Source of the DNA: Bog-756 sp035534835
GTDB taxonomy: Bacteria; Actinomycetota; Acidimicrobiia; Acidimicrobiales; RAAP-2
DNA length: 37,742 nt
Reading direction: 5' to 3'
NCBI GenBank assembly: GCA_035534835.1
Contig: DATLRE010000074.1
Location: 1-37,742 of the forward strand
Below the pieces are notes generated by a model. That model saw only the letters and a list, made by a program, of their open reading frames with translations, ran no database searches and was not told where the DNA came from. Of this stretch, positions 6,500 through 14,767 are shown piece after piece (positions within the stretch are counted from its first letter, which is position 1; every line of letters begins with the position of its first letter). Position numbers and translations under genes: made by a program.

Positions 6500-9055
6500 T
6501 CAGTCGGCCGAGGAGTCGGCTCCGGCCAGCGCCACCGGCGGAGGCTCGAGGCCCTCGATGGCGGTGAAGGTCAGCTGCTTCTCGCCCGCGACGAGCGGCG
6601 GCGCGCCCTTGACGTCGTAGGCCTCGGCGGCCTCCGGCGTGATCGTCTCGACATCGACGATGATCGTCTGCCCGACCCGGAACTCCTTCCACAGGATGCG
6701 CTCGGACAGTGGGTCCTCGATCATCTGCTGGATGGCACGGCGGAGCGGCCGGGCGCCGAGCTGCGGGTCGTAGCCCCTGTCGGCCAGGAGGGTCTTCGCC
6801 TCCGGCGTCAGCTCGAGGCTCAGGCCCTGCAGCTCGAGTTGGACGGACACCCGCTGGATCATCAGGTCCACGATCTCGATGACCTCGACCTTGGAGAGCT
6901 CGTGGAACACCACGACCTCGTCGATCCGGTTGAGGAACTCCGGACGGAAGTGCGCCTTCAACGCCTCGTTCACCTTCGTCTTCATGCGCTCGTAGGTCAC
7001 CGCACCCGAGCTCTGGGCGAAGCCCACCGAGGACTTGCGCAGGTCTGCGGTACCGAGGTTCGACGTCATGATCAGCACGGTGTTCTTGAAGTCGACCGAC
7101 CGGCCCTGGGCATCGGTCAGGCGCCCGTCCTCCAGGATCTGGAGCAGCGTGTTGAACACGTCGGCATGGGCCTTCTCGACCTCGTCGAACAGGACCACCG
7201 AGAACGGCTTGCGCCGGACGGCCTCGGTCAGCTGCCCACCCTCCTCGTACCCGACGTAGCCGGGGGGCGAACCGACCAGTCGGCTCACCGTGTGCTTCTC
7301 CATGTACTCCGACATGTCGAGCTGGATGAGGGCGTCCTCGTCGTCGAAGAGGAACTCGGCCAGCGTCTTGGCCAGCTCGGTCTTCCCCACGCCCGTCGGG
7401 CCGAGGAAGATGAACGAACCGCTCGGGCGCTTGGGGTCCTTGAGTCCGGCCCGGGTGCGCCGGATCGACCGGGCCAGGGCGGCGATGGCCGGCTCCTGTC
7501 CGATGACCCGCTTGTGGAGCTCGTCCTCCATGCGCAGCAGCTTGGCCGTCTCCTCCTCGGTGAGGCGGTAGACGGGGATGCCCGTCCAGTTGGCCAGGAC
7601 CTCGGCGATGACCTCCTCGTCGACGACGTCGAACAGGTCGACGCCCTCAGCCCGCCATTCGGCCTCCATGGCCTCCTTGGCGTCGAGGCGGTCCTTCTCC
7701 TGCTCGGCCAGCTTCTTCGCCTGGTCGAAGGCCTGCTTTTCGATGGCGGTCTCCTTGTCGGCGCGCAGCCGGGTGATCTCCTCCTCGAGCTTCTTGTAGG
7801 CCGGGGGCGTCGTCATGCGGCGGATGCGCAGGCGGCTGCCGGCCTCGTCGATGAGGTCGATGGCCTTGTCCGGCAGGTACCGGTCGGCCAGGTACCGGTC
7901 GGCCAGGTTGGCCGCGGCCACGAGCGCCTGGTCGGTGATGGTGACGGCGTGGTGGGACTCGTACCGGTCGCGCAGGCCCTTCAGGATCTCGATGGTGAGT
8001 GCCACGTTCGGCTGCTCCACCTTGATCGGCTGGAACCGGCGCTCGAGCGCGGCGTCCTTCTCCAGGTGCTTGCGGTACTCGTCGATCGTCGTGGCGCCGA
8101 TCGTCTGCAGTTCGCCCCGGGCCAGCATCGGCTTGAGGATCGAGGCGGCGTCGATCGCCCCCTCGGCGGCACCGGCGCCGACGAGCGTGTGCAGCTCGTC
8201 GATGAACAGGACGATGTCGCCCCGGGTGCGGATCTCCTTGAGCACCTTCTTCAGGCGCTCCTCGAAGTCGCCCCGGTAGCGGCTCCCTGCCACCAGCGCA
8301 CCGAGATCGAGCGTGTACAGCTGCTTTCCGGTGAGGGTCTCGGGGACCTCGTCGGCGACGATGCGCTGGGCCAGCCCCTCGACGATCGCCGTCTTGCCCA
8401 CGCCGGGCTCGCCGATGAGGACCGGGTTGTTCTTCGTGCGGCGGGACAGCACCTGCATGACCCGCTCGATCTCCTTCTCCCGCCCGATCACCGGATCGAG
8501 CTTGTGGTCGCGGGCCAGCGCCGTGAGGTTGCGGCCGAACTGGTCGAGCACCGCGGAGCCGGTCGGGGCGTCGGCCTGCTGGCCGCCGGTCTGGCCGCCG
8601 CCGACGGCCTCCTTGCCCTGGTAGCCGGAGAGCAGCTGGATCACCTGCTGGCGCACGCGCGGCAGGTCGGCGCCGAGGCTCTGGAGGACCTGTGCGGCGA
8701 CGCCCTCGCCCTCGCGCACCAGTCCGAGGAGCATGTGCTCGGTGCCGATGTAGCTGTGGCCGAGCTGCAGCGCCTCGCGCAGCGAGAGCTCCAGGACCTT
8801 CTTGGCCCGGGGGGTGAAGGGGGGCGAACCGGTCGGGGCGGTTCCGGCCAGACCGATCGTCTCCTCGACCTTCTCCCGGACGGCCTCGAGGGAGACGCCC
8901 AACGACTCGAGTGCCTTGGCCGCGACGCCCTCACCCTCGTGGATCAGGCCCAAGAGGATGTGCTCGGTGCCGATGAAGCTGTGGTTGAGCAGGCGCGCCT
9001 CCTCCTGCGCCAACACCAGGACTCGTCGAGCTCGGTCTGTGAATCGTTCGAACAC
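6500..9055 (-). CDS. clpC: ATP-dependent Clp protease ATP-binding subunit ClpC
   Basis: AAA+ unfoldase that feeds substrates to ClpP. The order is two Clp_N repeats ('FERFTDRARRVLVLAQEEAR' and 'SYIGTEHMLLGLVREGEG'), first AAA domain with Walker A 'GEPGVGKTAIVEG' and Walker B 'VLFIDELHTLVGAG', a UVR-type coiled insert ('FDQAKKLAEQEKDRLD'), and second AAA domain with 'GPTGVGKTELAKTLAE' and 'VVLFDEVEKAH'. The 851 residues and the UVR segment mark it as ClpC rather than ClpB. The GTG at 9055 gives the canonical start, with GGAGG seven nt upstream. A -10-like TAGACT lies at 9093-9098. A hairpin terminator follows, then a relic of another gene. Confidence 0.97.
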   Translation of the reverse strand: MFERFTDRARRVLVLAQEEARLLNHSFIGTEHILLGLIHEGEGVAAKALESLGVSLEAVREKVEETIGLAGTAPTGSPPFTPRAKKVLELSLREALQLGHSYIGTEHMLLGLVREGEGVAAQVLQSLGADLPRVRQQVIQLLSGYQGKEAVGGGQTGGQQADAPTGSAVLDQFGRNLTALARDHKLDPVIGREKEIERVMQVLSRRTKNNPVLIGEPGVGKTAIVEGLAQRIVADEVPETLTGKQLYTLDLGALVAGSRYRGDFEERLKKVLKEIRTRGDIVLFIDELHTLVGAGAAEGAIDAASILKPMLARGELQTIGATTIDEYRKHLEKDAALERRFQPIKVEQPNVALTIEILKGLRDRYESHHAVTITDQALVAAANLADRYLADRYLPDKAIDLIDEAGSRLRIRRMTTPPAYKKLEEEITRLRADKETAIEKQAFDQAKKLAEQEKDRLDAKEAMEAEWRAEGVDLFDVVDEEVIAEVLANWTGIPVYRLTEEETAKLLRMEDELHKRVIGQEPAIAALARSIRRTRAGLKDPKRPSGSFIFLGPTGVGKTELAKTLAEFLFDDEDALIQLDMSEYMEKHTVSRLVGSPPGYVGYEEGGQLTEAVRRKPFSVVLFDEVEKAHADVFNTLLQILEDGRLTDAQGRSVDFKNTVLIMTSNLGTADLRKSSVGFAQSSGAVTYERMKTKVNEALKAHFRPEFLNRIDEVVVFHELSKVEVIEIVDLMIQRVSVQLELQGLSLELTPEAKTLLADRGYDPQLGARPLRRAIQQMIEDPLSERILWKEFRVGQTIIVDVETITPEAAEAYDVKGAPPLVAGEKQLTFTAIEGLEPPPVALAGADSSAD

Positions 9056-9092
9056 TCCACCGCCTCCATCCGCGGTCCGTAACTGGGACCCA

Positions 9093-9098
9093 AGTCTA
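9093..9098 (-). promoter_or_regulatory. Putative -10 of clpC
   Basis: Minus-strand TAGACT, predicting a ~30-nt leader that includes the GGAGG ribosome site. No good -35 is visible. The divergent gene begins at 9186, so both promoters share 130 bp. Confidence 0.4.
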
Positions 9099-9185
9099 CA
9101 GGTGCCGGGTTCGCCCGCAGCCGCACGCCCCTGCGCCGGGGCCCATGCACCACCCATCGGCAGTCTGCCCTATCGTCTGTAGCCA

Positions 9186-10163
9186 GTGAACGTCGTCGAC
9201 CTCCTGGGACTCCCCGCTCTCGAAGATCAGCTGACCCGCCTCGAGCCCCTGCTCGTCGAGTCCGTCGTCACCGGCGACGGCTTCCTGGACGAGGTCACCA
9301 CCCACCTGCTGGCCGCGGGGGGCAAGCGCCTCCGCCCGGTGCTGGCCCTCGCCACGGCCACGTCCGGCGCCCGGGACGCCAGCCGGGACGACCTCCTCGG
9401 GGCCGTGGCCGTCGAGCTGGTGCACCTGGCGTCGCTCTACCACGACGACGTGATGGACGAGGCCACCATGCGGCGCAACGTCGAGAGCGTGAATTCCCGG
9501 TTCGGCAACCTGGTGGCCATCGTCGCCGGCGACTTCCTGCTGGCCCGGTCGGCCGAGATCGCCGCCGGACTGGGCGTCGAGATCGCCGCCCTCCTGGCCG
9601 CCACGCTGGGGGAACTGTGCCAGGGCCAGGTGGCCGAGGTCCGGGCGGCGTTCCAGGTCGACCGCACCCGCGACGACTACTCGTCCGCCATCGCCGGCAA
9701 GACCGCCTCGCTCATGGCCACCTCGTGCCGGATCGGCGCCCTCACCGGCGGCCTCGCCCGGCCCGACGTCGAGGCCTTCACCGACTTCGGGCGGTGCTTC
9801 GGCATGATCTTCCAGGTCCGCGACGACATCCTCGACGTCGTCGGCACGGAGGCCGACCTGGGCAAGCCCGCCGGGCAGGACCTGGCCGAGGGCATCTACA
9901 CCCTGCCCGTCCTCCTCACCCTGGCCGATCCCGTGCACGGGCCGGAGCTCCGCGACCTGCTGGGCCAGCCGTTGGGTCATCCCGAGCAGGAGAAGGCCAG
10001 GGCCATCGTGGCCGGATCCGGGGCGATCGCCGAGTCGGTGCTGGTGGCCCGGGACTACGCTGACCAGGCGGCGGCCGCGGCCCGTACCGGGCCGTCCCCC
10101 GAACTGGCGTCGGCGCTCACCCGACTGGCGCACAGCCTGGTCGACGGCCTCCCCGGGGCGTAG
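9186..10163 (+). CDS. Polyprenyl diphosphate synthase (trans-isoprenyl, E-type)
   Basis: Condenses isopentenyl diphosphate onto an allylic primer, probably to make the side chain of menaquinone or a comparable long prenyl chain. Both aspartate-rich motifs are present: first 'LYHDDVMDEA' and second 'QVRDDILDVVG'; the 'GGKRLRPVLALA' motif and 'GEL.QG' region also fit. The 325 residues match long-chain synthases (heptaprenyl/octaprenyl type); the product chain length cannot be read from sequence alone. GTG start at 9186. A TATCGT hexamer at 9171-9176 would give an almost leaderless mRNA. Monocistronic, divergent from clpC and convergent with the next gene. Confidence 0.93.
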   Translation: MNVVDLLGLPALEDQLTRLEPLLVESVVTGDGFLDEVTTHLLAAGGKRLRPVLALATATSGARDASRDDLLGAVAVELVHLASLYHDDVMDEATMRRNVESVNSRFGNLVAIVAGDFLLARSAEIAAGLGVEIAALLAATLGELCQGQVAEVRAAFQVDRTRDDYSSAIAGKTASLMATSCRIGALTGGLARPDVEAFTDFGRCFGMIFQVRDDILDVVGTEADLGKPAGQDLAEGIYTLPVLLTLADPVHGPELRDLLGQPLGHPEQEKARAIVAGSGAIAESVLVARDYADQAAAAARTGPSPELASALTRLAHSLVDGLPGA

Positions 10164-10187
10164 TCCTCCCGGTCCGGTGCCCCGGGC

Positions 10188-10796
10188 TCAGGACGTCATG
10201 CCGCCCAGGCCGACCAGGCCGCGGGCGAGCTCGATCTCCCCCATGTGGCGGAGGCCGTGCTGGTAGATCCAGCACTCGGACGCGTCGAGCAGGGTGATCC
10301 CCTCCGGGCCGGCCACCCGGGCGCTGTAGGTGCTGGCGATCTGGTCGGGAAAGGGCCGGGAGATCACCAGCCGGGTCAGTTCGGCCGGGTCGAGGTCGGC
10401 GAGCCACGCCTCGACGCGGGCGAACACCGTGCCCATGTAGGCCTGGAACTCGACGTAGTCCCCGATCCGCTGGTGGACCATCTCCTCGACGGTCCGGTGC
10501 TTGCCGTGATCGGAGATGGCGGGGCGGACCCGCGCCTCCCATGTCTCGTCCCACACCGGCGGGGTCCCGGTCATCAGGAGGAACGACGCGTCGATCATGT
10601 TGACGATGTGGAAGAGGCTGAATGCGATGGGGAGGACGCCCTCGCGCTCGAAATGGTTGACCTGGTCGAGGTCCATCGTGGCCACGGCGTCCTCGTAGAG
10701 CGAGAACAGCGCCCGCATCCGCCGCTGCAGTGAGTCGAGCACCAGGGGGGCACCCTCCCCCGCAGCGGCCACGTCCGGAACCGGGTCCTGTGCCAC
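10188..10796 (-). CDS. DinB-like (DinB/YfiT superfamily) protein
   Basis: A four-helix-bundle DinB-type fold is suggested by the positions of potential metal-binding histidines: one in 'LFHIVNMIDASF' and two in the C-terminal HxxxH of 'YQHGLRHMGEIELARG'. Members bind a divalent metal; several actinobacterial ones are thiol-dependent transferases (mycothiol or others), but the substrate here is unknown. I chose the GTG at 10796: it has GGGAGGGAG five nt upstream and lies downstream of the predicted transcription start, whereas an in-frame ATG at 10841 would fall inside the -10 element. The gene diverges from the DUF2855-sulfatase operon and shares its control region. Confidence 0.75.
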   Translation of the reverse strand: MAQDPVPDVAAAGEGAPLVLDSLQRRMRALFSLYEDAVATMDLDQVNHFEREGVLPIAFSLFHIVNMIDASFLLMTGTPPVWDETWEARVRPAISDHGKHRTVEEMVHQRIGDYVEFQAYMGTVFARVEAWLADLDPAELTRLVISRPFPDQIASTYSARVAGPEGITLLDASECWIYQHGLRHMGEIELARGLVGLGGMTS

Positions 10797-10839
10797 GACG
10801 ACTCCCTCCCGGAGTCCGACGGCCGGACCCCGTCCGGTC

Positions 10840-10868
10840 ATGTAAACACTTGTCACAATTACTGTCAA
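10840..10868 (-). promoter_or_regulatory. Sigma-70 promoter of the DinB-like gene
   Basis: Minus strand: a perfect -35 TTGACA (10868-10863), 17-bp spacer, -10 TTACAT (10845-10840). The expected start is near 10833, giving a leader of about 37 nt with a strong ribosome site. It overlaps the + promoter at 10850-10878. Confidence 0.7.
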
Positions 10869-10878
10869 CTGTTAGCCT
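10850..10878 (+). promoter_or_regulatory. Promoter of the DUF2855-sulfatase operon
   Basis: Plus strand: -35 TTGTCA (10850-10855), 17-bp spacer, -10 TAGCCT (10873-10878). The start would be near 10885, a ~104-nt leader before the GTG at 10989. The core elements interleave with the divergent promoter, and the local A+T content is far higher than the surroundings. This is an obvious place for the operon's TetR protein to bind. Confidence 0.6.
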
Positions 10879-10988
10879 GGGCTCCCGGAGCCGGCCCGGC
10901 GGGACGCCGCGGTCCGGCCCGTCCCGACAGTTCCCCGGCACGCGCCCGAACGGGCGACGCGCCTACCGACCGGATGGAGAGAGGTCCC

Positions 10989-12089
10989 GTGCAGCTCGAC
11001 GTCGACAAGGCCGACCTCCGCCACGTCCGGGCGGTCGCACGCCCGTCACCGGCGCTCGAGCCGGGCGAGGCCCGGATCCGGATCGACACCTTCGGTCTCA
11101 GTGCCAACAACATCACCTACGCCGTCTACGGCGAGGTCATGCAGTACTGGGCGTGCTTCCCGGGGTCGGTCGAGGACGGTGTGGCCTGGGGTCGCATCCC
11201 GGTGTGGGGCTTCGGCGACGTCGTCGAGTCCGCGTCGCCCGCACTCGACGAGGGACGGCGGGTCTACGGCTACTTCCCGATGGGCGACGAGCTCGTCGTG
11301 TCCCCCGGGCGCTTCGACGAACAGGGGTTCTCCGATACGGCACCGAGCCGATCGGCGGTGCCGTCGGTCTACGGCCGCTACGGCTTCACCGACGCCGACC
11401 GCATCTACCGCCCCGACCGGGAACCGCAGCAGATGCTGTTGTGGCCACTGTTCGTCACGTCCTTCGTGGTCGACGACTTCCTCGGCGACCACGGGTTCTA
11501 CGGAGCCGGCACGGCGATCGTGTCGAGCGCATCCTCGAAGACGGCCGTCGGCGCCGCCTTCCTCGTCGGCGCACGGGACGGCATCGACGTCGTCGGCCTC
11601 ACGTCGCCGGCCAACGTCGGGTTCGTGCGCTCGCTCGGGTGCTACGACTCGGTCCTGACCTACGACGAGGTCGACGACCTGCCCACCGCCGACGCCTGCT
11701 ACATCGACGTCGCCGGGCGCCGAGACGTCACCCACCACGTCCACACCCGGCTCGCCGCCCACCTGCGCTACTCCACGGTCGTCGGCGACACCCACTGGGA
11801 CGAGCACGCCGCGGGGGACGGCGCCCTGCCCGGGCCCCGGCCGGAGTTCCTGTTCGCCCCCGACCAGATCGCCAAGCGGCGCTCGGACTGGGGACGCGAC
11901 GGTTTCGAGGCGGCCGTCGCCGCCGCCTGGGACCGCTTCCTCCCCTTCACGGACGGATGGCTGACCCTGCGTCGGCGCACCGGGCCGGACGAGGTCGGGT
12001 CCGCGTACCGGGACCTGCTCGACGGACGGGTGGACCCGAGCACCGGCGACGTCTGCACCCTGGCCGGCGACCCCCGGGGCGCGCCGTGA
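10989..12089 (+). CDS. DUF2855 family protein (MDR-like)
   Basis: A 366-residue protein of the DUF2855 family, distantly related in layout to medium-chain dehydrogenases/quinone oxidoreductases: an N-terminal GroES-like part ('GEARIRIDTFGLSANNITYAVYG' is its most recognisable stretch, from about residue 26), then a nucleotide-binding-like part with 'VSSASSKTAVGAAFLV'. The classical GxGxxG is not seen, so cofactor binding is uncertain. No activity is established for the family. GTG at 10989 is preferred over the ATG at 10974 because GAGAGAGG stands four nt upstream. First gene of a five-gene operon; its stop overlaps the TetR start (GTGA). Confidence 0.8.
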   Translation: MQLDVDKADLRHVRAVARPSPALEPGEARIRIDTFGLSANNITYAVYGEVMQYWACFPGSVEDGVAWGRIPVWGFGDVVESASPALDEGRRVYGYFPMGDELVVSPGRFDEQGFSDTAPSRSAVPSVYGRYGFTDADRIYRPDREPQQMLLWPLFVTSFVVDDFLGDHGFYGAGTAIVSSASSKTAVGAAFLVGARDGIDVVGLTSPANVGFVRSLGCYDSVLTYDEVDDLPTADACYIDVAGRRDVTHHVHTRLAAHLRYSTVVGDTHWDEHAAGDGALPGPRPEFLFAPDQIAKRRSDWGRDGFEAAVAAAWDRFLPFTDGWLTLRRRTGPDEVGSAYRDLLDGRVDPSTGDVCTLAGDPRGAP

Positions 12090-12733
12090 CCGACCTCGCC
12101 GCCGGACCGCTCCCGGACGGTCCGGACGCCGCTGCGGCGGAGACCGACGGGCGGCGACTCCGCCGGGCCGCCAACCGGGAGGCCGTCGTCGACGCGCTCC
12201 TCGACCTCTACGAGGAGGGGAACCTGCGCCCGGGGACCGACGAGATCGCCGAGCGGGCCGGGATCTCGCCGCGCTCCCTCTTCCGGTACTTCGAGGACAC
12301 CGACGACCTGGCCGGCGAGGCCGTGACCCGTCAACTGGCCCGCGCCCTGCCGCTGGTGCGGCTCGACGTCGACGCCACGGCCCCCTTCGAGGACCGGGTA
12401 CGGGCGCTCGTCGAGCAGCGCTTCCGGCTCTTCGACGCGGTGGGCCGGGCCGCCCAGGTGACCCGCCTGCGCGCCCCGTTCCAGCCCCGGCTGGCCGAGA
12501 CCCTGGCCGAGTCCCGCCACTTCCTGCGCGGCCAGCTCCGCACGCTGTTCGAAGGCGAGCTCGAGGCCATGGGCGGCGCACGGGCCGAGTGGGCCCTCGC
12601 CTCGGCGGACGTGCTCACCACCTTCGAGTCGTACCAGCTGCTCACCACCGACCAGAGGTTCTCCGTCCGCGAGGCGAGGGACGTGGTCCTCCGGGCGCTC
12701 GCCGCGCTCCTCGCGCCCGGAGGTACCGGTTGA
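12086..12733 (+). CDS. TetR-family transcriptional regulator
   Basis: 215 residues. The N-terminal helix-turn-helix is typical: 'GTDEIAERAGISPRSLFRYF' at about residues 51-70 followed by an acidic 'EDTDDL'. The rest is a helical ligand-binding domain without family-specific motifs. The GTG start overlaps the preceding stop by 4 nt. It is encoded inside the operon rather than divergently, so autoregulation through the promoter region at 10840-10878 is the likely arrangement. Ligand unknown; a substrate or product of the sulfatase pathway would fit the context. Confidence 0.88.
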   Translation: MTDLAAGPLPDGPDAAAAETDGRRLRRAANREAVVDALLDLYEEGNLRPGTDEIAERAGISPRSLFRYFEDTDDLAGEAVTRQLARALPLVRLDVDATAPFEDRVRALVEQRFRLFDAVGRAAQVTRLRAPFQPRLAETLAESRHFLRGQLRTLFEGELEAMGGARAEWALASADVLTTFESYQLLTTDQRFSVREARDVVLRALAALLAPGGTG

Positions 12734-13140
12734 CCGCCCGCCGCGGCAGCATGCGCGTCGCCGTACGCCTCGCCTGCCCTCCCGACACCGTCTGGGACGT
12801 GGTCGGATCGCCCGAGCGGCTCCCCGAGTGGTGGGAGGGGATCGAGTCCTGCACCGTCACCGGCGACCAGCGCACCGTCCAGACGCGCTCGGGGTTGCCG
12901 ATGCCCGAGCAGCTGCTCACCATCGACAGCAGCCTCCGCCGGTTCCAGTACCGGATCACCGCACCGCTGTTCGTCGAGCACCTGAGCACCATCGACGTGC
13001 ACGACCTCCACGACGGAACGTGCCTGACCGTCTACAGCGTCGACGCCGAGCCCGCGGTGCTGGCCCTGGTGATCAGCGGTGCGGCGCGGGCCGCGCTCCA
13101 GCGGCTGCCGGACCTCCTCGGCGTGGAACGGGTCCCGTGA
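12730..13140 (+). CDS. SRPBCC (START-like/polyketide cyclase) protein
   Basis: 136 residues with the usual start of a helix-grip fold, 'ACPPDTVWDVVGSPERLPEWW', and a hydrophobic C-terminal helix. Such domains bind hydrophobic ligands or act as cyclases/hydroxylating oxygenase partners; no specific function can be assigned. Translation probably begins at TTG 12730, which overlaps the TetR stop (TTGA) and has GGAGG six nt upstream; the ATG at 12751 has no ribosome site. A ligand-binding protein in a sulfatase operon is consistent with a lipophilic substrate, but this is inference. Confidence 0.75.
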   Translation: MTARRGSMRVAVRLACPPDTVWDVVGSPERLPEWWEGIESCTVTGDQRTVQTRSGLPMPEQLLTIDSSLRRFQYRITAPLFVEHLSTIDVHDLHDGTCLTVYSVDAEPAVLALVISGAARAALQRLPDLLGVERVP

Positions 13141-13210
13141 GCCCCGGCCGCGACCGGGCGGCCGGCCGCCGTCCCCCGCTCCGCCGGGGCCGTTCGAAAG
13201 GAGCCCGTTG

Positions 13211-14767
13211 ATGGGCCGCAAGATCCTCTTCGTCACCACCGACCAGCAGCGCTACGATACCCTCGCCTGCAACGGCGGCACGCTGTCGCGCACACCGGTC
13301 GTCGACGGACTCGCCGCCGACGGTGTCCGCTACGAGCGGGCCCACCCCCAGTCGGTGGTGTGCATGCCCTCGCGCTCGACCATCCTGACCGGCCAGCACC
13401 CGAGCACCCACGGTGTGTGGATGAACGGCGTCCCGCTACCGGGTGACGCACCGTCGGTGGTGGAGGTCCTCCGACGGGCGGGCTACCGGACCGCACTGGT
13501 CGGCAAGGCGCACTTCCAGCCGTACTTCGACCCGTTCCTCCGCTTCGAGGAGAACCTCCTGTCGACCGAGGGGACCACACCCCACGGCGGGTCCCGCCGC
13601 GGCTTCGAGCACCTGGAGACGGCGGCCCACGGGGCGATGGGACCGCTCCACTACTGCCAGTGGCTCCTGCGGGAGCACCCCGAGGCACTCGGCATGTACT
13701 GCCGGGCCATCGACGACTCGCTCCAGGTCAGTGCCGCCGCCGGCGGGGACACCGGCGCCCCCCAGGTGAAGGTCAACCCCATCGAACGCGGCATCTACCA
13801 CACCGACTGGGTGGCCGACCGCGCGATCGCCTGGCTCGACTCGGTCGACGCCGACGAGGACTGGTTCTGCTGGATGAGCTTCCCCGACCCGCACCACCCC
13901 TGGGACCCCCCGGAGTCGGAGGTCGGACGCGTGGACTGGCGCGAGGTCCCCCTGCCGGCCGGCTACATCGAGGACCGGCACGCACGCGAGGCCGTCCTCG
14001 ACGCCAAGCCGCGCCACTGGCGCGCCTGGTACGACGGGACGCTCGTCTCCAACTACGAGGCGCCGGCCGACTGGGTGCCGGCGACGCTCACCGCCGACCA
14101 GGTCCGCGAGGTGAACGCCCGGAACGCCGTCGAGGTCGAGCTCGTCGACGAGGCGCTGGGCCGGGTGCTCGCACGGATCGCCGAGCGGGGCTGGGCCGAG
14201 GACGTGGACGTGGTGTTCACCACGGACCACGGCGAGCTCCAGGGTGATTTCGGCCTGCTGTTCAAGGGTCCCTACCACGTGGACGCCCTCATGCGCCTCC
14301 CGCTGGTCTGGCGCCCGGCGCCGTCGTCCCGGTCGGGCGGTGCGCCCGGCCCCTCGGTCGTGAGCCGGCCCGTCGGTCTCGTCGACCTCGCCCCCACCTT
14401 CTGCGCCATCGCCGGCGTGGAGCCTCCCGCATGGATGCAGGGGAAGCCGCTCCCGGTCGACGACGACGACGCCGGGGCCCGGGGATTCGACAGTGTGCTC
14501 ACCGAGTGGGACAGCGAGCTGTTCGGCACCGACGTCCACCTCCGGACCCTGATGCGGGACCGGTGGGTGGTGACCGCCTACCTCCCCGGCACCAGCCACG
14601 ACGGCACCGAGGGCGAACTGTACGACCTGGTGGACGACCCGCTCCAGCAGGTCAACCGGTGGGACGATCCCGCCGTCCGCCCCCTGCGCGACGACCTCGT
14701 CGCCGATCTGTGGGACGCCCAGCCCGAGGTCCGGCCCGACCGGCTGGCCCTCGAGGCGCCGGTGTGA
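13211..14767 (+). CDS. Type I sulfatase (Cys-type, alkaline-phosphatase superfamily)
   Basis: 518 residues. The formylglycine signature is present as C51 in 'CMPSRSTILTGQHPSTHG' (C-x-P-S-R), so maturation by a formylglycine-generating enzyme would be needed. The metal-site motifs 'TTDQQRYDTL' near the start and 'TTDHGELQGDFGLLFKG' further on fit the family, as does the 'VGKAHFQ' Lys/His segment. There is no signal peptide, so it is cytoplasmic. Substrate unknown; the enzyme resembles the choline-sulfatase/phosphonate monoester hydrolase branch in its TDQQR start. ATG at 13211 has AAAGGAG seven nt upstream. The stop overlaps the start of the next gene. Confidence 0.9.
   Translation: MGRKILFVTTDQQRYDTLACNGGTLSRTPVVDGLAADGVRYERAHPQSVVCMPSRSTILTGQHPSTHGVWMNGVPLPGDAPSVVEVLRRAGYRTALVGKAHFQPYFDPFLRFEENLLSTEGTTPHGGSRRGFEHLETAAHGAMGPLHYCQWLLREHPEALGMYCRAIDDSLQVSAAAGGDTGAPQVKVNPIERGIYHTDWVADRAIAWLDSVDADEDWFCWMSFPDPHHPWDPPESEVGRVDWREVPLPAGYIEDRHAREAVLDAKPRHWRAWYDGTLVSNYEAPADWVPATLTADQVREVNARNAVEVELVDEALGRVLARIAERGWAEDVDVVFTTDHGELQGDFGLLFKGPYHVDALMRLPLVWRPAPSSRSGGAPGPSVVSRPVGLVDLAPTFCAIAGVEPPAWMQGKPLPVDDDDAGARGFDSVLTEWDSELFGTDVHLRTLMRDRWVVTAYLPGTSHDGTEGELYDLVDDPLQQVNRWDDPAVRPLRDDLVADLWDAQPEVRPDRLALEAPV

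Noticed and set aside
7876..7909. 15-bp direct repeat in clpC
   Set aside because: It encodes the normal LADRYLADRYLPDKAID stretch of the family; the similarity at DNA level follows from the protein sequence.
9109..9124. ClgR-like site (GTTCGC) upstream of clpC
   Set aside because: Only one half-site matches; the second half does not fit the known actinobacterial consensus.
10839..10841. ATG start for the DinB-like gene
   Set aside because: It falls within the predicted -10 hexamer, and the GTG at 10796 has a strong ribosome site.
14431..14763. N-terminal extension of the beta-propeller protein
   Set aside because: It overlaps the conserved sulfatase C-terminus in another frame and is Arg/Pro-rich; the GTG at 14764 has a ribosome site and a 4-nt overlap.
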